Under the pieces are notes generated by a model, which saw nothing but the letters and a program-made list of their open reading frames with translations, had not been told where the DNA came from and did not search any database. From Daphnia carinata (taxonomy: Eukaryota > Arthropoda > Branchiopoda > Diplostraca > Daphniidae), in NCBI RefSeq assembly GCF_022539665.2, contig NC_081337.1:186001-250000 (forward strand): DNA of 64,000 nucleotides, in the 5' to 3' direction. Position numbers and translations under genes: made by a program. Positions within the stretch are counted from its first letter, which is position 1. Every line of letters begins with the position of its first letter. Shown piece by piece: positions 37,253 through 49,546 of this stretch.

Positions 37253-37410
37253 TGTAGCAGTATGTTGTATTGACGGTTCACAAGACTAAGACTGAGACCT
37301 GATACACGGCCACGGGGGACTATATAAGGGGGAAAACACTGACGTCACACACGTCCGGGTAGCATTGCATACTAACCGGATCACATAACGTGGTCATTGA
37401 CCACGTGACA
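37253..37410 (-). repeat. 3' LTR of the Gypsy element (158 bp)
   Basis: Read on the minus strand it starts TGTCACGTGG and ends CTACA. It contains the near-perfect palindrome ACGTGGTCATTGACCACGT, a TGACGTCA (CRE-type) octamer, and about 20 bp further a TTATATAG TATA-like box. This order is compatible with a compact promoter. Confidence 0.9.
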
Positions 37411-38358
37411 TCCCCCCTCTAGCTGCATTCGTCCCCGAATGCATTACTAAAAAACAAACAACACAAAAAAAAGGTATAAACCGAAAGAAAACCGGGGACA
37501 CTGCTACATGGTACAGGCCACATGACACCCCCCCCCACAAAAATCATCCTCATGCGCAGATGCTCAAGGGACGGTTTCCGGCTTGCGCAGTGTCGTCAAA
37601 CAAGCCTCTTCATGCGCTGCCATACGTTGTCTGTTTTCCGTAAGGCAATGCGCGATGCTCACCGCCGCGCGCGTCGCTTCTCAGCTTCTTCCTCGACGAA
37701 CTCCTCCACCATCCGTGATTTCCCGAAGGTCGGCCATATTAACGTCTCCTTTTCTCCCCCAGCACCTGGATACTGCACACAGCCACACTGACCATAAACA
37801 ACGCTGCTCCCACACCCATAGCTCGAATGGATATTTATGATGTTCCGCTGCTCGTTTTCCCTCTCGAGTCGTCTACTTACAAAACGCAGGATAGTTTGCA
37901 AAACTAGCTGCGTTCGTCAGACTAACGCCGATCCGTTCCAAGGACGCCTCTAATGAAGCCTACAGCGATGAGTTCGTAGATTTCCCGCTCGTCATGCTTC
38001 CTTGTTGTTGGGCGTCTGTAGCTACAGCCAGTTTACCTTCTAGACGTGGCACAAAGTCGTTCCCCATCCTAGTGGATGATAACGAGTGTTGCCTACTGGC
38101 CCTGCACAAATCCACTCATCGAAAGTTTGAATGGAGCAACCGTGTGGGATTTCGACAATGCCGACCAACGGCAGCTCTGCTCTCGAAGAATCCCTTGAAT
38201 CTGTCTGTTGAGGACACTCCATTGCAAGAGGCGTAGATTATTCATTGATACTGCCCATCTCCGGTGGCCCAGGTAAATGGCTTCAGGTCCTCTTCATTCT
38301 ACTACAACATGATCGCACTCCGTCTTCTTTTTGTCAGTATCCTGCAGGAACAGCGCCA

Positions 38359-41241
38359 TCACACAAGTCTTCTTAAAATTTTTCCGGTAGATAGCTTTAC
38401 CCCCAATGTGTGGTTTAGTCTTTCTACCAGGCCGTTTGCCTGGGGATGATAAGGAGTTGTCGTTCTATGGTCCACCTCCATTAGACGCATGACTTCCTTT
38501 GTGAACTCCGCGACGAAACACTTTCCACAGTCGGTAACCACCCCCTCCGGCGCCCCATGCCGTAAGACAATCTCCTCGACGAAGAACTCAGCCGCGTCCC
38601 GGGCCGTCGCAGTTGGAACGGCCCTCGTCTCTGCCCACTTGGTGAGATAATCTACCGCAACGATGATATTCTTTTTGCCCCCACCGACACAGGAAAAGGC
38701 CCCAATATGTCCATCCCAGCTTTTCCGAGAGGTCTCTCCACGCGGATGATTTCCATGTGTCCCTGAGGTTCTACTGGCGGATTTTTTCTTGCCTGACACT
38801 GCGGACATGCCCGCGCGTAGTTTTAGTACCTGCTGTCGTAAGCGTGGCCAGTAGTATCTTTCCTCTATCCGCCCTAGCGTCCTCTTCTCCCCTAAGTGCG
38901 CAGCCCAACGATCGCCATGGTATGCGTCTAAAAATCTCCAACCGTTGATCCGGGGGTACGCATAGAACGCAACCGCATTCCTTGTTTACCCAGGTTCGGC
39001 GATGCAGTAGTCCATTTATCAGCACGAAATTTTTGTAGGCTACGGCTGTGCTCCTTTCCAGTTGCCTGCGTACCTCCACCATCCCGGGACTGCTCCTTGC
39101 ATCTCCCTCGTCCAACGACGCTCCTCCTCCCATGCTGTCGTGTATACCGGTAGCAGGTCCTCTTCGTCGTCCTTGTCTTCTATCCCATCCATCGGATACC
39201 GAGATAGTGCATCAGCGTCCTCATGGAGCCGCCCTCTTTGATACACAATTTCGGGCTGATAGTTCTGTATGGACAATGCCCACCGTGCCAATCTGCCCGC
39301 CAAATCCTTCTTTTGTTGTTAACCAACAAAGGGCGTGATAATCCGTCACTGCTTTCACCTTTGTCCCCAGATGCTGGCTGTGGGTACAACTTCACCGCCC
39401 AAACCAGAGCTAAGCACTCATGCCTCGTAATGGAATAATTTCGCTCTGTTCGGGATAATAGCCTGCTGGCAAAGGCAACTGGCCTCTCCCCTTTCTTCCC
39501 CCTTCTGTGCTAAGGCCTCCCGATCCCGTATTCGCAAGCGTCGGGATGGATTTCGAAAAGGGCTTTGTGTTATCCGGAGTACGCCAACTGCGCAGCTCCC
39601 ATTAGCGCGTTCTTTAGAGCCTCGAAGCTTTCCATGGCCTCCTCCCCCCAGGTAAATGTTTTTTTTTCGCCCCCAAGATCGTGTAGCGGTCTGGCGATTT
39701 TCGCGAATCCGTCGATAAATCTTCTATAGTACGAACACATGCCTAGAAACGCCCTTGTTCTTCACTTTCGACGCTCTGGAACCATCCACCGAAGAGTGCA
39801 GGGTCTCTCACTGCCTGCACTTGCTTCGGATCCGGTGGAAACCCCATTTTTATCCACGATATGTCCCAACGCCCGTAGTTGTGGCTGGGCAAACGTACAT
39901 TTTTCCACCTTCACTTTTAGATTTGCCCCTCTCAGATGTCCCAGTACCCCGCGCAGCCCTTGCACGTGTTCGTCCACCGACCGAGAGTACACTACAATAT
40001 CGTCCAGATAAACTAGACACGTTGTCCATCTGAGACCACTTAATACCACGTCCATCATGCTTTGAAAAGTTCCGGGTGCCGAACACAGCCCCATTGCCAT
40101 CACCTTAAACTGGTACAGCCCATCCGCTGTGACGAACGCCGTTTTCGGACGGTCACTTTCCTTAATGGACACTTGCCAGTATCCTGACTGCAAATCCATG
40201 ATTGAAAAGAACGCCGCACCTTCCAATCGTGCCAGAGTCTCCTCTATCCTCGGTAGCGGATACACATCACTTATTGTCACTGCATTTAGGCGCCGGTAAT
40301 CAACACAAAATCTCCACGTCCCATCCTTCTTTCTGACCAGGACCACCGCCGCTCCCCATGGTTGTTCGAGGGTTCGATAACTCCTGCTTTCTCCATTTCC
40401 TTGCACTGAGCTTCTATAATGATTCTCTCCTTCCATGCCCGAGCATGGGGTGATTGCCGAATTGGTTTTGTTTCCCCCGGTATCTATTGTATGCTCTGCT
40501 GCCGTACACAGTCCTAGTTGGTCTTCGGGCCACGAAAAACAGTCGCCATATTCTACTAACACTTCTCAGATCTTGCGTCTGTCGGCGTTAATCCTTCTCT
40601 AATCCTGCTTTCAAATTTGTGTTCCCGAAGCGCTCCCTTCTCTGCTCCTGCTGTCGACGGCTCCTGGCGTGTTTCCTTCCTTGATTTTTCGGTCACCGGC
40701 TCGATTATTCCTAACACCGTCCCCTCTTCCAATCCATTGTTGGTGGTCCGATAAGTTGGTTATCGCCATCTGTCCCGATTGTTCCCATGCCGCTAACCAG
40801 GACCTTTCCCGTCGACACCCTTTTCGTCCTCTGCAATGCTTGGGATGGCTCCACCAGTGGACTTTCGCCAAACCCTTTCAAATCTAGTGGTTGAGTTGCG
40901 ACCACTTTCATCATTCGGGGTGGGACCCAGCATCCTTTCTGGACTACTAGTTTCGGTGCTTCCTCCATCGTCTCCTCCACCAGTGCTCCGAGAGCCCAAT
41001 GTCTCCAATGAAGATCTCCGGTAGCGCCCCAATCTTCATCGAGTTCCCAAGCTTTTCCAACATGTCCTTCCCCAAGAAGTAAGTCGATGTCACCGTCCAG
41101 GACCAAAGCCTCCCCCTCGACGGTCATCCTCCCATCCGATACTGACGGTCTTGCGGCTCCTCCCGGTCGAATCTCCCTTGCCGTCAACTGATACTAGACG
41201 ACTTGCGCGCCATGGTGTCACTGTTATCCCTAGTTCTCTCA
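38359..41241 (-). pseudogene. Gypsy pol (reverse transcriptase, RNase H, integrase), frameshifted
   Basis: In minus-strand order: reverse transcriptase at 40562-39762 with PWGAAVVLVRKKDGTWRFC, DLQSGYWQVSI, QFKVMAMGLCSAPGTFQ and the catalytic YLDD box (CLVYLDDIVVYS). An RNase H-type segment follows in about 39700-39040 ([20 protein letters not shown]). The integrase core is at 38808-38359 with AVDYLTKWAETRAVP, GVVTDCGKCF and YHPQANGLVERLN, placing the D, D and E residues. Frames change several times, so it is not translatable as written. Set beside nearly identical LTRs, this hints that some indels are assembly errors. Confidence 0.8.
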
Positions 41242-42715
41242 CTAATTTGGGCGAACACACGGACACTGCCGCCCCTTTGTCTGCTCCGGCAGCCACCCGT
41301 TTTCCCCAGCACAACATCCAGTACTGCCATCCTCTGGATGTCGATTTTTCAGAATTGGCCATGCTAGCACCTCCGGGTCTCCATGCTCTGTCCCTACTAG
41401 ACGAATTACTTGCTTACCCTCTCCAGCGAATCGCACCTGCCGTTGCTGTTGTGGTGCCCTCGCTTCTCGCTGGGAGCTCGGGCAGTCGCGACGTATGTGT
41501 CCTATCCTTACACCGTAGCATACGACCTGTCCGTCCGGCGTCCGACCCCTCAGGCCTCCCTGACCGTTTGCTCTTGTTGGACACTCTCCCCGATGTGCCT
41601 CCGTCTTACATCTGCTGCAGATAGGTTTCCCCTCCGGAGTCCATTTCAGTATCGATCGGTTATCCGACCGATATGTTGACTCTCCGCTCTTTCTCCTTGC
41701 TGTGCGGCTGCCTGATGCGTTCCTTGATGCCACGGCTCCCATTAGTCCCCCTAGCAATTTTTCTATTCGGTCCATTCTCTCACTTCCCGTCGTTGGTGTT
41801 TGTTTTCCGACCACGCCCATCGCCCATTCCTCGTGTCTCGCTCGGGACGTCATTTCCTGATACCGCTTAATTTCTTGGAGGAATTCGTCACATGAGTTGG
41901 GTTTTCAAACTCCAGAGTTTCTCTCTAGTAAACTCGGCTTGAGTCCTCTCCATAGGTGCGCCAATTTCGTAGATTCGGTCTTATTCGGGTCTACTCTGCG
42001 GCATAAATCCAGGATGTCGTAAAAATACTCGATCGTGGATTCCTCGATTCCTTGTTTACGTTCTCTCAGATTCGCTTCATTGAATCGGTTCTGATTGACT
42101 GGCTTGAATTGCTCCAACATCTGTGTTTTAATTCCTGGTACAACTGGTGGTCCTGCAACATCCTCCCATTCGGCTGCTAGTTGTCCCGCGGCCTCTTTGT
42201 ATGAGTACCACTTCTGCGCTGCCCCGGACAGCGACAGCTCCACGTGGTCGCGAAGTTCATCATTTCCCCCTCGATTATACCTTCCGATTCTCTCGTATCG
42301 ATGCATCCACTGCACGACGTCTTCCCCGTCCTTCCCCGAAGGTGGGTGGGGATTGGAATTTCATCTGTGCGGCCATCGCGTGCCTTGCGCCCCCTTGCTG
42401 TTGAGCTGCTCTGAATCCCCGGATGAAGCTGCTGATATTCGATGATCTTCTTCTGAAATCCGCGAAATCCCACTCTGGCTGCTCTTCTCGGTGTTCACCC
42501 GATCCTTCTTCCTCTTCGGCGTCCTCCCACCGCTCAGTTTCCTCCTCACTGAATGTGAGATGATACTCCTGCCGAACGGATGCCGGTCGCTGCTCCTGTT
42601 CGTTAGCCCCGTCCTCTATTTCTCCTCGCTCTTCCGGTCCGCTTTCCCTCAGCGGTCGACTGCGCGTCCTCCGTCCGCCCTGAGATGTACTCCCGATCTC
42701 CCGGGTATCTCCCAA
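41242..42715 (-). pseudogene. Gypsy gag with zinc knuckles and protease start, frameshifted
   Basis: The ATG at 42715 begins an acidic/basic N-terminal region (EYHLTFSEEETERWEDAEEE). After a frame change, a retrotransposon Gag core runs 42315-41905 (VVQWMHRYERIGRYN, HVELSLSGAAQKWYSYKE, IKTQMLEQFKPVNQNRFNEA). Next comes a knuckle-like region CSRCKTEAHRGEC and CYGVRIGHIRRDC (the second lacks one Cys as written). Near 41300 a protease-like KGAAVSVCSPKLVREL follows. At least two frame breaks are present. Confidence 0.75.
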
Positions 42716-42856
42716 CTACCCCGTGCCACGAACCGTCCCCGAGCGTCTCGGATTCTCTCCCTGCCTCTACGTCCTCTTCTCCTATCATCTACCTCCCGCA
42801 ATCCTCGCACCGCTTGTTTCTTGCCGAACTCTTCGGCTCCCGGTTCACTCCCCTCC

Positions 42857-45800
42857 CAGACTTGCCGTCCGATTATTTCTTGGGCGATCATCGGTAGCCG
42901 TCGATAATCGCAAAAAAAATAATCGGCGATCATTCGTCTATTGAAAAAATTTGATTTTCGATTAAATTTTGCGATTGTTTTTTCGATTATTTTTTGGGCG
43001 CCACCTATCTGTTGGAAAATAACACCATAACAGGCACGTTACAAATTGTATATAATGAAAATAAACGTAACCAAACTATTAAGAATTCAATTGAAATATA
43101 TGGTATTATAAAATGGTGTATTAAACCTCATTTCTCATACATGAAAACAGTAAAGTAATGCAAAAAATGCTTAGTTAATTAACAAATTAGTTGTATTGTG
43201 TTATCAAACATGAAACTACCAGTTAACAAATTCATGGTTTTACCAAGTTGTAAAAACCGGATTGTTCACTTTTAAGAACAACAGCATTTCAAAATGCGTA
43301 TCTGTTAGGCTTGAGCGTTTTGGGGTATATATGAGGCCCCCTTGACTAAAAAGTCTCTCTACCGAGGCAGATGATGGAAGTGCTACATTAAAGCGTCTAA
43401 TTGAGCAATGCCATTAAAAAAAATCAATGAATATGATATTTTAATTATAAAACCTATTACGACTTTTAAGTTACTTGTAAATTGTAAGTATCGTTGGATA
43501 CTTCTGCTCCTCTAAGGTTGAACAATCTTTCAAAAGGCATCGACCTCGACTACTTTGTTCTTCGCGTTTTGTTTTGTAAATTTGGCAAAAAAAATTTTCG
43601 CAGGTTTTGAACGTTTGGCAGGGCTGATATCAGATTTTGAAGATGAAGTTTCGTCGCTGCTCCCATGCGACATTTTAACAAAAAAAATTAATAGAAATTA
43701 TTAGGAACCATAACAAAGCCCCTTCTTGTTAGCATAAACTAATTATATACAAAAAGGAAAACTTACATTTCAGAGTCACCATCAACGTTATCCTTATGGC
43801 GCTGAAATTCACAACGAATTATAGCCAGGGCTTTTCGTACGTCAGCGTCGTCTTCAAGCCACGACGTCTTAAACATTGGATTGAAATGGCAGCTAGCCAT
43901 AGTTCTTTATCATCAAACATATGACTGAATCTGTTGGATCGGAGAAAGAAAATAACTTTACTTATACAATACTGAATATTAGCAAGAGGACTAACAAACT
44001 GCAAAGTAGAATTTTACCTGAAATGAATGGCATCCAGTATTCCTGAAATAAGAGGTTGACAATGCACAATGTTCGAATCGTCTTGTAGAAGGCGAAGATT
44101 TGATATTAGTACTCTTATAGTAGGTAGCAAGTAGCCTAAACCAATATTTTTTTCTCCTTCCAAAATTTCCAATGCCTGTACGACCGACTTCATGATGTTT
44201 GTGTACTCCTTCATATATTGTTCTTCGCTTGGCGTAAAAAATGGTATTTTTAGTTCTTCCATTAATTTTTTCAAACATTTAGCTTTTTTGCGCATAATTC
44301 GGACAACGCAAGCTATTCCGAAATACCAGGTATTCCACCTGGTATCGTTTTTAACAATAAATAACTGACCAAGATGTCGGCGGATGGTATCCGAGTTGTT
44401 TGCACTAGAAGACTGCTTATTCCAAAGCATTTGTAGCTTTTCTTCCACATTGAATCGCAGATCCACGAATAACGTATCTGTTATTTTGGAGACGTCCACC
44501 TTGGAGACAAGGTTAAGCAGGTGGCATGCGCATCGTCGATGCACTGGTAAAGTTATTTGCCGGCTGCTTCTGGGTGTTGTTGTTGACTGACGCTGGTCAA
44601 GAATGTCGCCAATTTCTATATACACCATATCTTCGTCGTTGTCGTCATCGGAAAATTGCACGTCTTCAAAATCATGGGTGAGGTTACTTGATTCCCTAAC
44701 GTAAACAAAAGCAATAATTATTATGAATTGCAAATAAAAGAATAAAAAGGAAACATTTTTTACCTCTATCCCTTAAGCACTTGCAAAAATTGGTCCCATT
44801 ATCCGTAGTTGAGGCGCGAAGCTTGTTTGTGATATTGAATTCAACATGAATATCCTCTATCACTGTTGCTAACACGTCATACGTGTGGCTTCCTCGATTC
44901 TTCTAATCGCCAAGCATGCATTTTTTCTTTTGGTGCTGTACTTGTCAAACCAATGTACAGTTTCCCCGAGATAACTTTTCCGTCGAGATGTCCAAGCATC
45001 AATCGTTGTGCTAGCATCCGTTGATTTTTCTAGCTCGTCACACACAAGGTCTGTCGTCTGAGGTTGTACTTCTTTTCAAGGAGTTCAGTGAAGAACGTTC
45101 TTCCATGTAGTTGTAGATTTGGAGCCAAACGAGCCACCAGCTGTTTAAAGCCAGGTTTCTCAACAGAATGGAGAGAGTAATATGTCCACAATGAGCCAGT
45201 TCTATAATCAAATGAAATATAACTTTTGTGAAACATATTCTTATAACGAAATAATGTTTACATACCAAAAAACCCAATCATCCAAATCTGTTTGTGTTAT
45301 GAATGGTCTTGCAGCAATACCAGGGGAGACATTGCGAATCTGTTTGCCGGATAATTTCTCATTCAGGTTTGAACAGGAAGTTTTCCATTTTCTTCATGGT
45401 TTAATTCCTTGGTTGGATCGTGTTCCTAAGAATACAAATAAAGCAATATTATTGTAGCTACAATACACCATAATAGTTAACCTTACACAGAAGTGACGCT
45501 TTGCATTTGCTCTTGTGTCGTTGTAGACAATAAGATGCTTCTCTTTTCCATGTTTGTCTTTTTTGACGCCACAGTTTGGAAAGGTACACCTATAATATGC
45601 AGCGTTCTTACATGGTACTTCTCCAACAAACTCGAAATACTCAGGAGGTAATTTAAGTCGTTTTGTACCCTGTGAACTACTTTTAAGAGGTATGAGAAAA
45701 TTTTAGCATATCATTAAACAACATTAAAAAACAATGCTTTGAATTCTTTGCGTTATCTTTTATTATTTAATGAAGTTGAGCTATTGCTTTCACTTTCTGA

Positions 45801-46079
45801 TGTTTCTGGAGCAGCCATCTCACACTGTCACACAAGAACACACTAAAAATAACTGACAGCTGAAAAGGGACACGAGAAAAGGCTATGAGTATTTTCATGT
45901 AATGTCATGTACCGTCAATAGATGTCGCAAAATAATCGGAAAACAATCGCGATTAAAAATTAATTTTTTTACACTTCAATCGCCGATTTCGATTATTTTA
46001 AAATAATTTGATCGCCGATCAAATTTTTAATCAAAATCGCAATCGCGATTAATTTTCAATCGCGATTACGGCAGCTCTG
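42857..46079 (-). mobile_element. hAT transposon (hAT-2), 3.2 kb, inside the Gypsy leader
   Basis: Begins CAGACTTGCCGTCCGATTAT and ends GATTACGGCAGCTCTG. The flanks ACTCCCCTCC (left) and ACTCCTCC (right) represent an 8-bp-type duplication with a C-run difference. It sits between the Gypsy 5' LTR and gag, splitting the TTCGGCTC repeat array. It carries a minus-strand hAT transposase and shares its ends with the 421-bp MITE at 24942-25362. Confidence 0.88.
43270..45830 (-). CDS. hAT-2 transposase (ZBED-like), multi-exon or frameshifted
   Basis: Starting from MAAPETSESES near 45817, a BED-type finger follows (LPPEYFEFVGEVPCKNAAYY, CTFPNCGVKKDKHGKEKH). Next is LSGKQIRNVSPGIAARPFI, then KPGFKQLVARLAPNLQL near 45140 and a DASTTIDAWTSRR stretch near 44990. 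The large exon 44733-44014 has LPVHRRCACHLLNLV and NDTRWNTWYFGIACV. The C-terminal hAT dimerisation motif reads LPSSASVERLFSQGGLI near 43370, ending NNPVFTTW. All domains of a complete hAT transposase are present, but frames shift and several introns must be assumed. It is the best candidate in the window for mobilising the MITE at 24942. Confidence 0.75.
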
Positions 46080-46250
46080 ACTCCTCCGCTTCTTGCCCAA
46101 CACTTCGGCTCACGGTTACTTTCCGCTTCTTTCCGAACACTTCGGCTCACGGTTCACTGCCCCGATTCTTGCCGAACACTTCGGCTCACGGTTACTTCTC
46201 CGCTTCTTGCCGAACTCTTCGGCTCACGGTTCACTGCCCCGCCTTAGCCC
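46080..46250. repeat. Short tandem repeat in the Gypsy leader
   Basis: About four units of roughly 38-40 bp containing TTCTTGCC, GAACACTTCGGCTCACGG and TTACTT/TTCACTGCCCC. One more unit lies on the other side of hAT-2 (42818-42856), so the array predates that insertion. Confidence 0.8.
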
Positions 46251-46466
46251 TTTTCCCCGTTTTTTCCCCGGCGTCTCTCCTTCGTTATGCTTCCCCCTAT
46301 TGCCCTACGGTCGGAGCCGTGACCCGTACCCCAACAATTTAAGGTGCTAAGACCAGTTGGGTCGTCGACTCTCAGGGGTCCCTGACAGCCACCGCCTCCG
46401 TAGCACAGAATCGAACAGAAATACAACCACAAAAGTAGACTTACCAGAGGTTCTGCATCTCCACCA

Positions 46467-46621
46467 TGTAGCAGTATGTTGTATTGACGGTTCACAAGAC
46501 TAAGACTGAGACCTGATACACGACCACGGGGGACTATATAAGGGGAAAACACTGACGTCACACGTCCGGGTAGCATTGCATACTAACCGGATCACATAAC
46601 GTGGTCATTGACCACGTGACA
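46467..46621 (-). repeat. 5' LTR of the Gypsy element (155 bp)
   Basis: Matches the LTR at 37253 apart from one G/A substitution, a G-run length change and a CA-unit change. The adjoining TGGTGGAGATGCAGAACC on the inner side (minus strand) is a candidate primer-binding site. Confidence 0.9.
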
Positions 46622-46625
46622 ATAT

Positions 46626-47500
46626 TATTGTCTTAATTAATGTACTTAAAACATAAAATGGATATTAAACGACAACAGAATTTTAGAGATTGTATATTCA
46701 ATTTCAAAATCTTCATCTTTTATTGGGATTGGCGGTGAAATAGGAATGAACCGAAATAGGAGTGGGAGTTATAGGACTGACTTTTTAAATATTTTAGGTC
46801 AGTCCTATTTTTCCAAGGCATTAGTCCTATTTCTATTTAGAGACTGTCCTATTTTCTAAAATTGTTCCAATTGCAACGATATACCTCCAATTCGATAGGT
46901 GGTAATATGTTGCGTAAAAGCATCGGGTTATATCCATTTTCCTTTTTAAAATACCGATGGTGTTTACTCAGTACTTAAATGGTTCACAAAACCTTTTTCT
47001 TATGCTATTTTAATTAAAATTACAGGAGAACATGAACTATATTGTATTTAATAGAGTTCATTTAACAAAATACCATTAGAACAAAATCAGAAATATTTAT
47101 TACTTATATTGCACTTTATGTGGTCATAACAAACTTTTCCAATTGCACTAATGTTTTACTATTTCATACTACTATCATTACATCATATAGAGCTCTTACA
47201 TATTCTGATTTTGCTGCACTAGTATTTTATTAATTATATATTAAATACCATGAAATTACATGTCTAGTTACGGAGGAGGTGCAATACGTTAGTCCAGGCA
47301 TTTTTTAGGTGGTATGCCAGAGATAAGGAGATGGGACACGGAATAGGGAAAGCCGCCATGACAGATTTCGGCCCACCATCTAGCGGCTAATTCCCTCCGG
47401 TCATCGTTAGCAGACGAATTCTCTCTATTTCAATAGCAAACAACATTTTTTTGTTTTTTTTAGATGTCATTTGGTTACTGCATGCTTCTGTGTGTTTTGT
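46626..47500. other. AT-rich spacer with AGTCCTATTT motifs
   Basis: No gene. Between 46735 and 46860 a (A)GTCCTATTT motif and its inverse AAATAGGA recur several times in a locally self-complementary block. Confidence 0.5.
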
Positions 47501-49545
47501 AGTTTGTCTTAAAAGTTAAAATGTGACATTCGGAAATAAAGTAACTAACCAATAAACTTTTTATAAATTTTGTATAATATGAACTTAGTTAACTGATTAC
47601 CTTTTGAAGTTTCTTCACACATGTTTTGATTGAACAGTTTGACATAGGATAAACATCTGAGTTTTAAGAATCTGTAAGGAACAGTTTGTTTGAGGTAAGT
47701 AACATCACAATTTTCTGAGTGAGCTGCAAGAGTAGGAAACATTTAATTAATATTAATTTTCTTTAGGACTTTCTGGTTTAACATGGCAACTAGGCTATAT
47801 CACACTGGAGTTTTAATCCTTGGGCCAACATCGATTGAAAAACAGATTTGCATGATAATGCAATTGTGTACGCAGAGTTTGAAGGAATGCATACCCTTCT
47901 GCTCTTTCTTAAATTTGAAATGTTTGCTGTGAGTTCTTCCAATGGATCATCAATGGAGTCAAATAAGGCTTTCTACACATGACACAGTTAAAGAGACGTT
48001 CAATTTTAAAACACAATATCCAGTAATGTAGGCAAGACACTGGTTTGTAAAAGTATCATTCATGTTGGAAGCATTTAACTCTATTACATTACTGAAAAGC
48101 TCAACATCTACCTCCATCTCTGTGTCGCAATAGCATCATTTTCTTTTTCACAATTAAGGTTCTTTAATATTGCAAATGGAAGAGGTGAACAGTTAGATGA
48201 CAAAGAAGCTGTAAGACCACTACTTTTTAAAACTAAAAGTTTTCTCATGATATACTTCACTTGAATTGCTGTGGGATTGTTATATACCCACCCCTTAATC
48301 GGACTATGCTAAAGAAATGCTCCAGTGGATCCCGTTCCAGTAAGTCGTGCACAGTACATAATCCAAAGGCTTTTCTTGTGTTAGCAGATTCAAGCAAGTG
48401 ATATTGTTGATTTTATTGTGGTAGTGAAGCCGATAATCACAGCCTTCCGTTTACTAGCACTTACTAACTTGCAGGAAGTAAAATGTCAAAGATTTAACAA
48501 AAATTTGTAATCCTTTAAGTTCTTTTTCTTTTTCCAACAGGTTGGAAAAGTGTCAGTGGTGCTCTGTCATCTGTTTGTTTTGGATTCCACGAGTTCAGCA
48601 TGTCGAAAATCTAGTTGAATTTTCAGCAGTATTCCTCAGTGGCCTCACTTCCAAACTGCAAAAAACGCCATATTAAAAAGTTCAAATCATTTGTATACCA
48701 CAGTGAAAAATATAACTTTACGTTTGGGTCTTTCAGATCCTTCCGTAAATGGCGAAGAGTATCCGCAGTTGAATTGCTCAAGACTTGAGCAGCCAGAACT
48801 ACTTTCATCTTGTGTGTGCCAATATCGACGTGGTTTTTAGTTAACTTGTTACCAAGACGAAATCCTAGACGGTTCTGGTATTCAAAGAGCTCGATAATGT
48901 ACGACCATTTTTGCCGGTTTCGGAAAGCCAGGTATAAGAATTCCTTTCGGTGTCTGTGCTTTAAGGTTACGAGCCAATTTTAACATATGGCAGGTATCTA
49001 ACATCACGTAAATGTCTTCTTTGGTCTTAGGATGTTCGGTTTTCATTTGCTATGGAGTGTTATTTGTGCGCCGGCTAGGAACAGATTTCGGTGGTTTTTG
49101 GGGAATCCTGATGTTCGCTCCAAGGGTATTGACCATCGTTAGATTTGCCGCCAACCCATCGAAAGTAACTACTTTTACATTTACGTTGAATTCGTGAGAA
49201 GAAATAATGACATCGTTCAGCACTTTGGACTGGCCCAGCCCGGTTAAATGGTTCGTAAAGTAATAAGCCAAAGGCGATCTCCATTTTCCATCTAATCCTA
49301 CAGCATAAAACACTTGTGTAGCAAGAATTTGATGATCTGTTTCCCGACTGAAAGGTTTGTCATCTGGGAAATCGGTAAATCCCATATATTTCTTAAATTG
49401 TGGGTCGTAGCACAACGCCTTCTTGATAGACATTTCATTGAGACTAAGCGTTACATCTTGGTCGTGTGTTCCTTCTGCAATGTCTGTCTTTATCTGAGCT
49501 AAGGCATTCTTTAACATCCCGGAAGAGCAACCGACTGGTGCAAGG
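47500..49545 (-). pseudogene. P-element / THAP9-like transposase relic, 5'-truncated
   Basis: The ORF from 49517 reads LSLNEMSIKKALCYDPQFKK, YMGFTDFPDD, ATQVFYAVGLDGKWRSPLAY, VVTFDGLAANLTMVNTLGAN. These are conserved blocks of the P-element superfamily RNase H-like domain. Downstream frames give YVMLDTCHMLKLARNLKA, then a shifted NRLGFRLGNKLTKNHVDI and MKVVLAAQVLSNSTADTL. Further along are FDMLNSWNP near 48590 and FDSIDDPLEEL near 47950. Multiple stops and shifts break the frame. The N-terminal THAP region is absent: similarity ends at the point where the BEL/Pao LTR starts (49547). Confidence 0.75.
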
Positions 49546-49546
49546 T

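Larger units (their letters stand above)
37253..46621 (-). mobile_element. Ty3/Gypsy LTR retrotransposon, interrupted by hAT-2
   Basis: Two direct LTRs (37253-37410 and 46467-46621) flank a minus-strand gag-pol region; ATAT is duplicated outside them (37249-37252 and 46622-46625). On the minus strand the 5' LTR is the right one, followed by a TGGTGGAGATGC primer-binding candidate. A purine tract (AGAGGGGGGA) abuts the 3' LTR at 37411-37420. The LTRs differ by one substitution and two short indels, so insertion is recent. Removing hAT-2 leaves about 6.1 kb. The ~900 bp between integrase and the 3' LTR (37420-38350) has no ORF I can identify. Confidence 0.9.

Noticed and set aside
39040-42944. 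Long plus-strand ORFs over the Gypsy gag-pol region
   Set aside because: They are antisense shadows of GC-richer minus-strand gag-pol codons and show no conserved motif.
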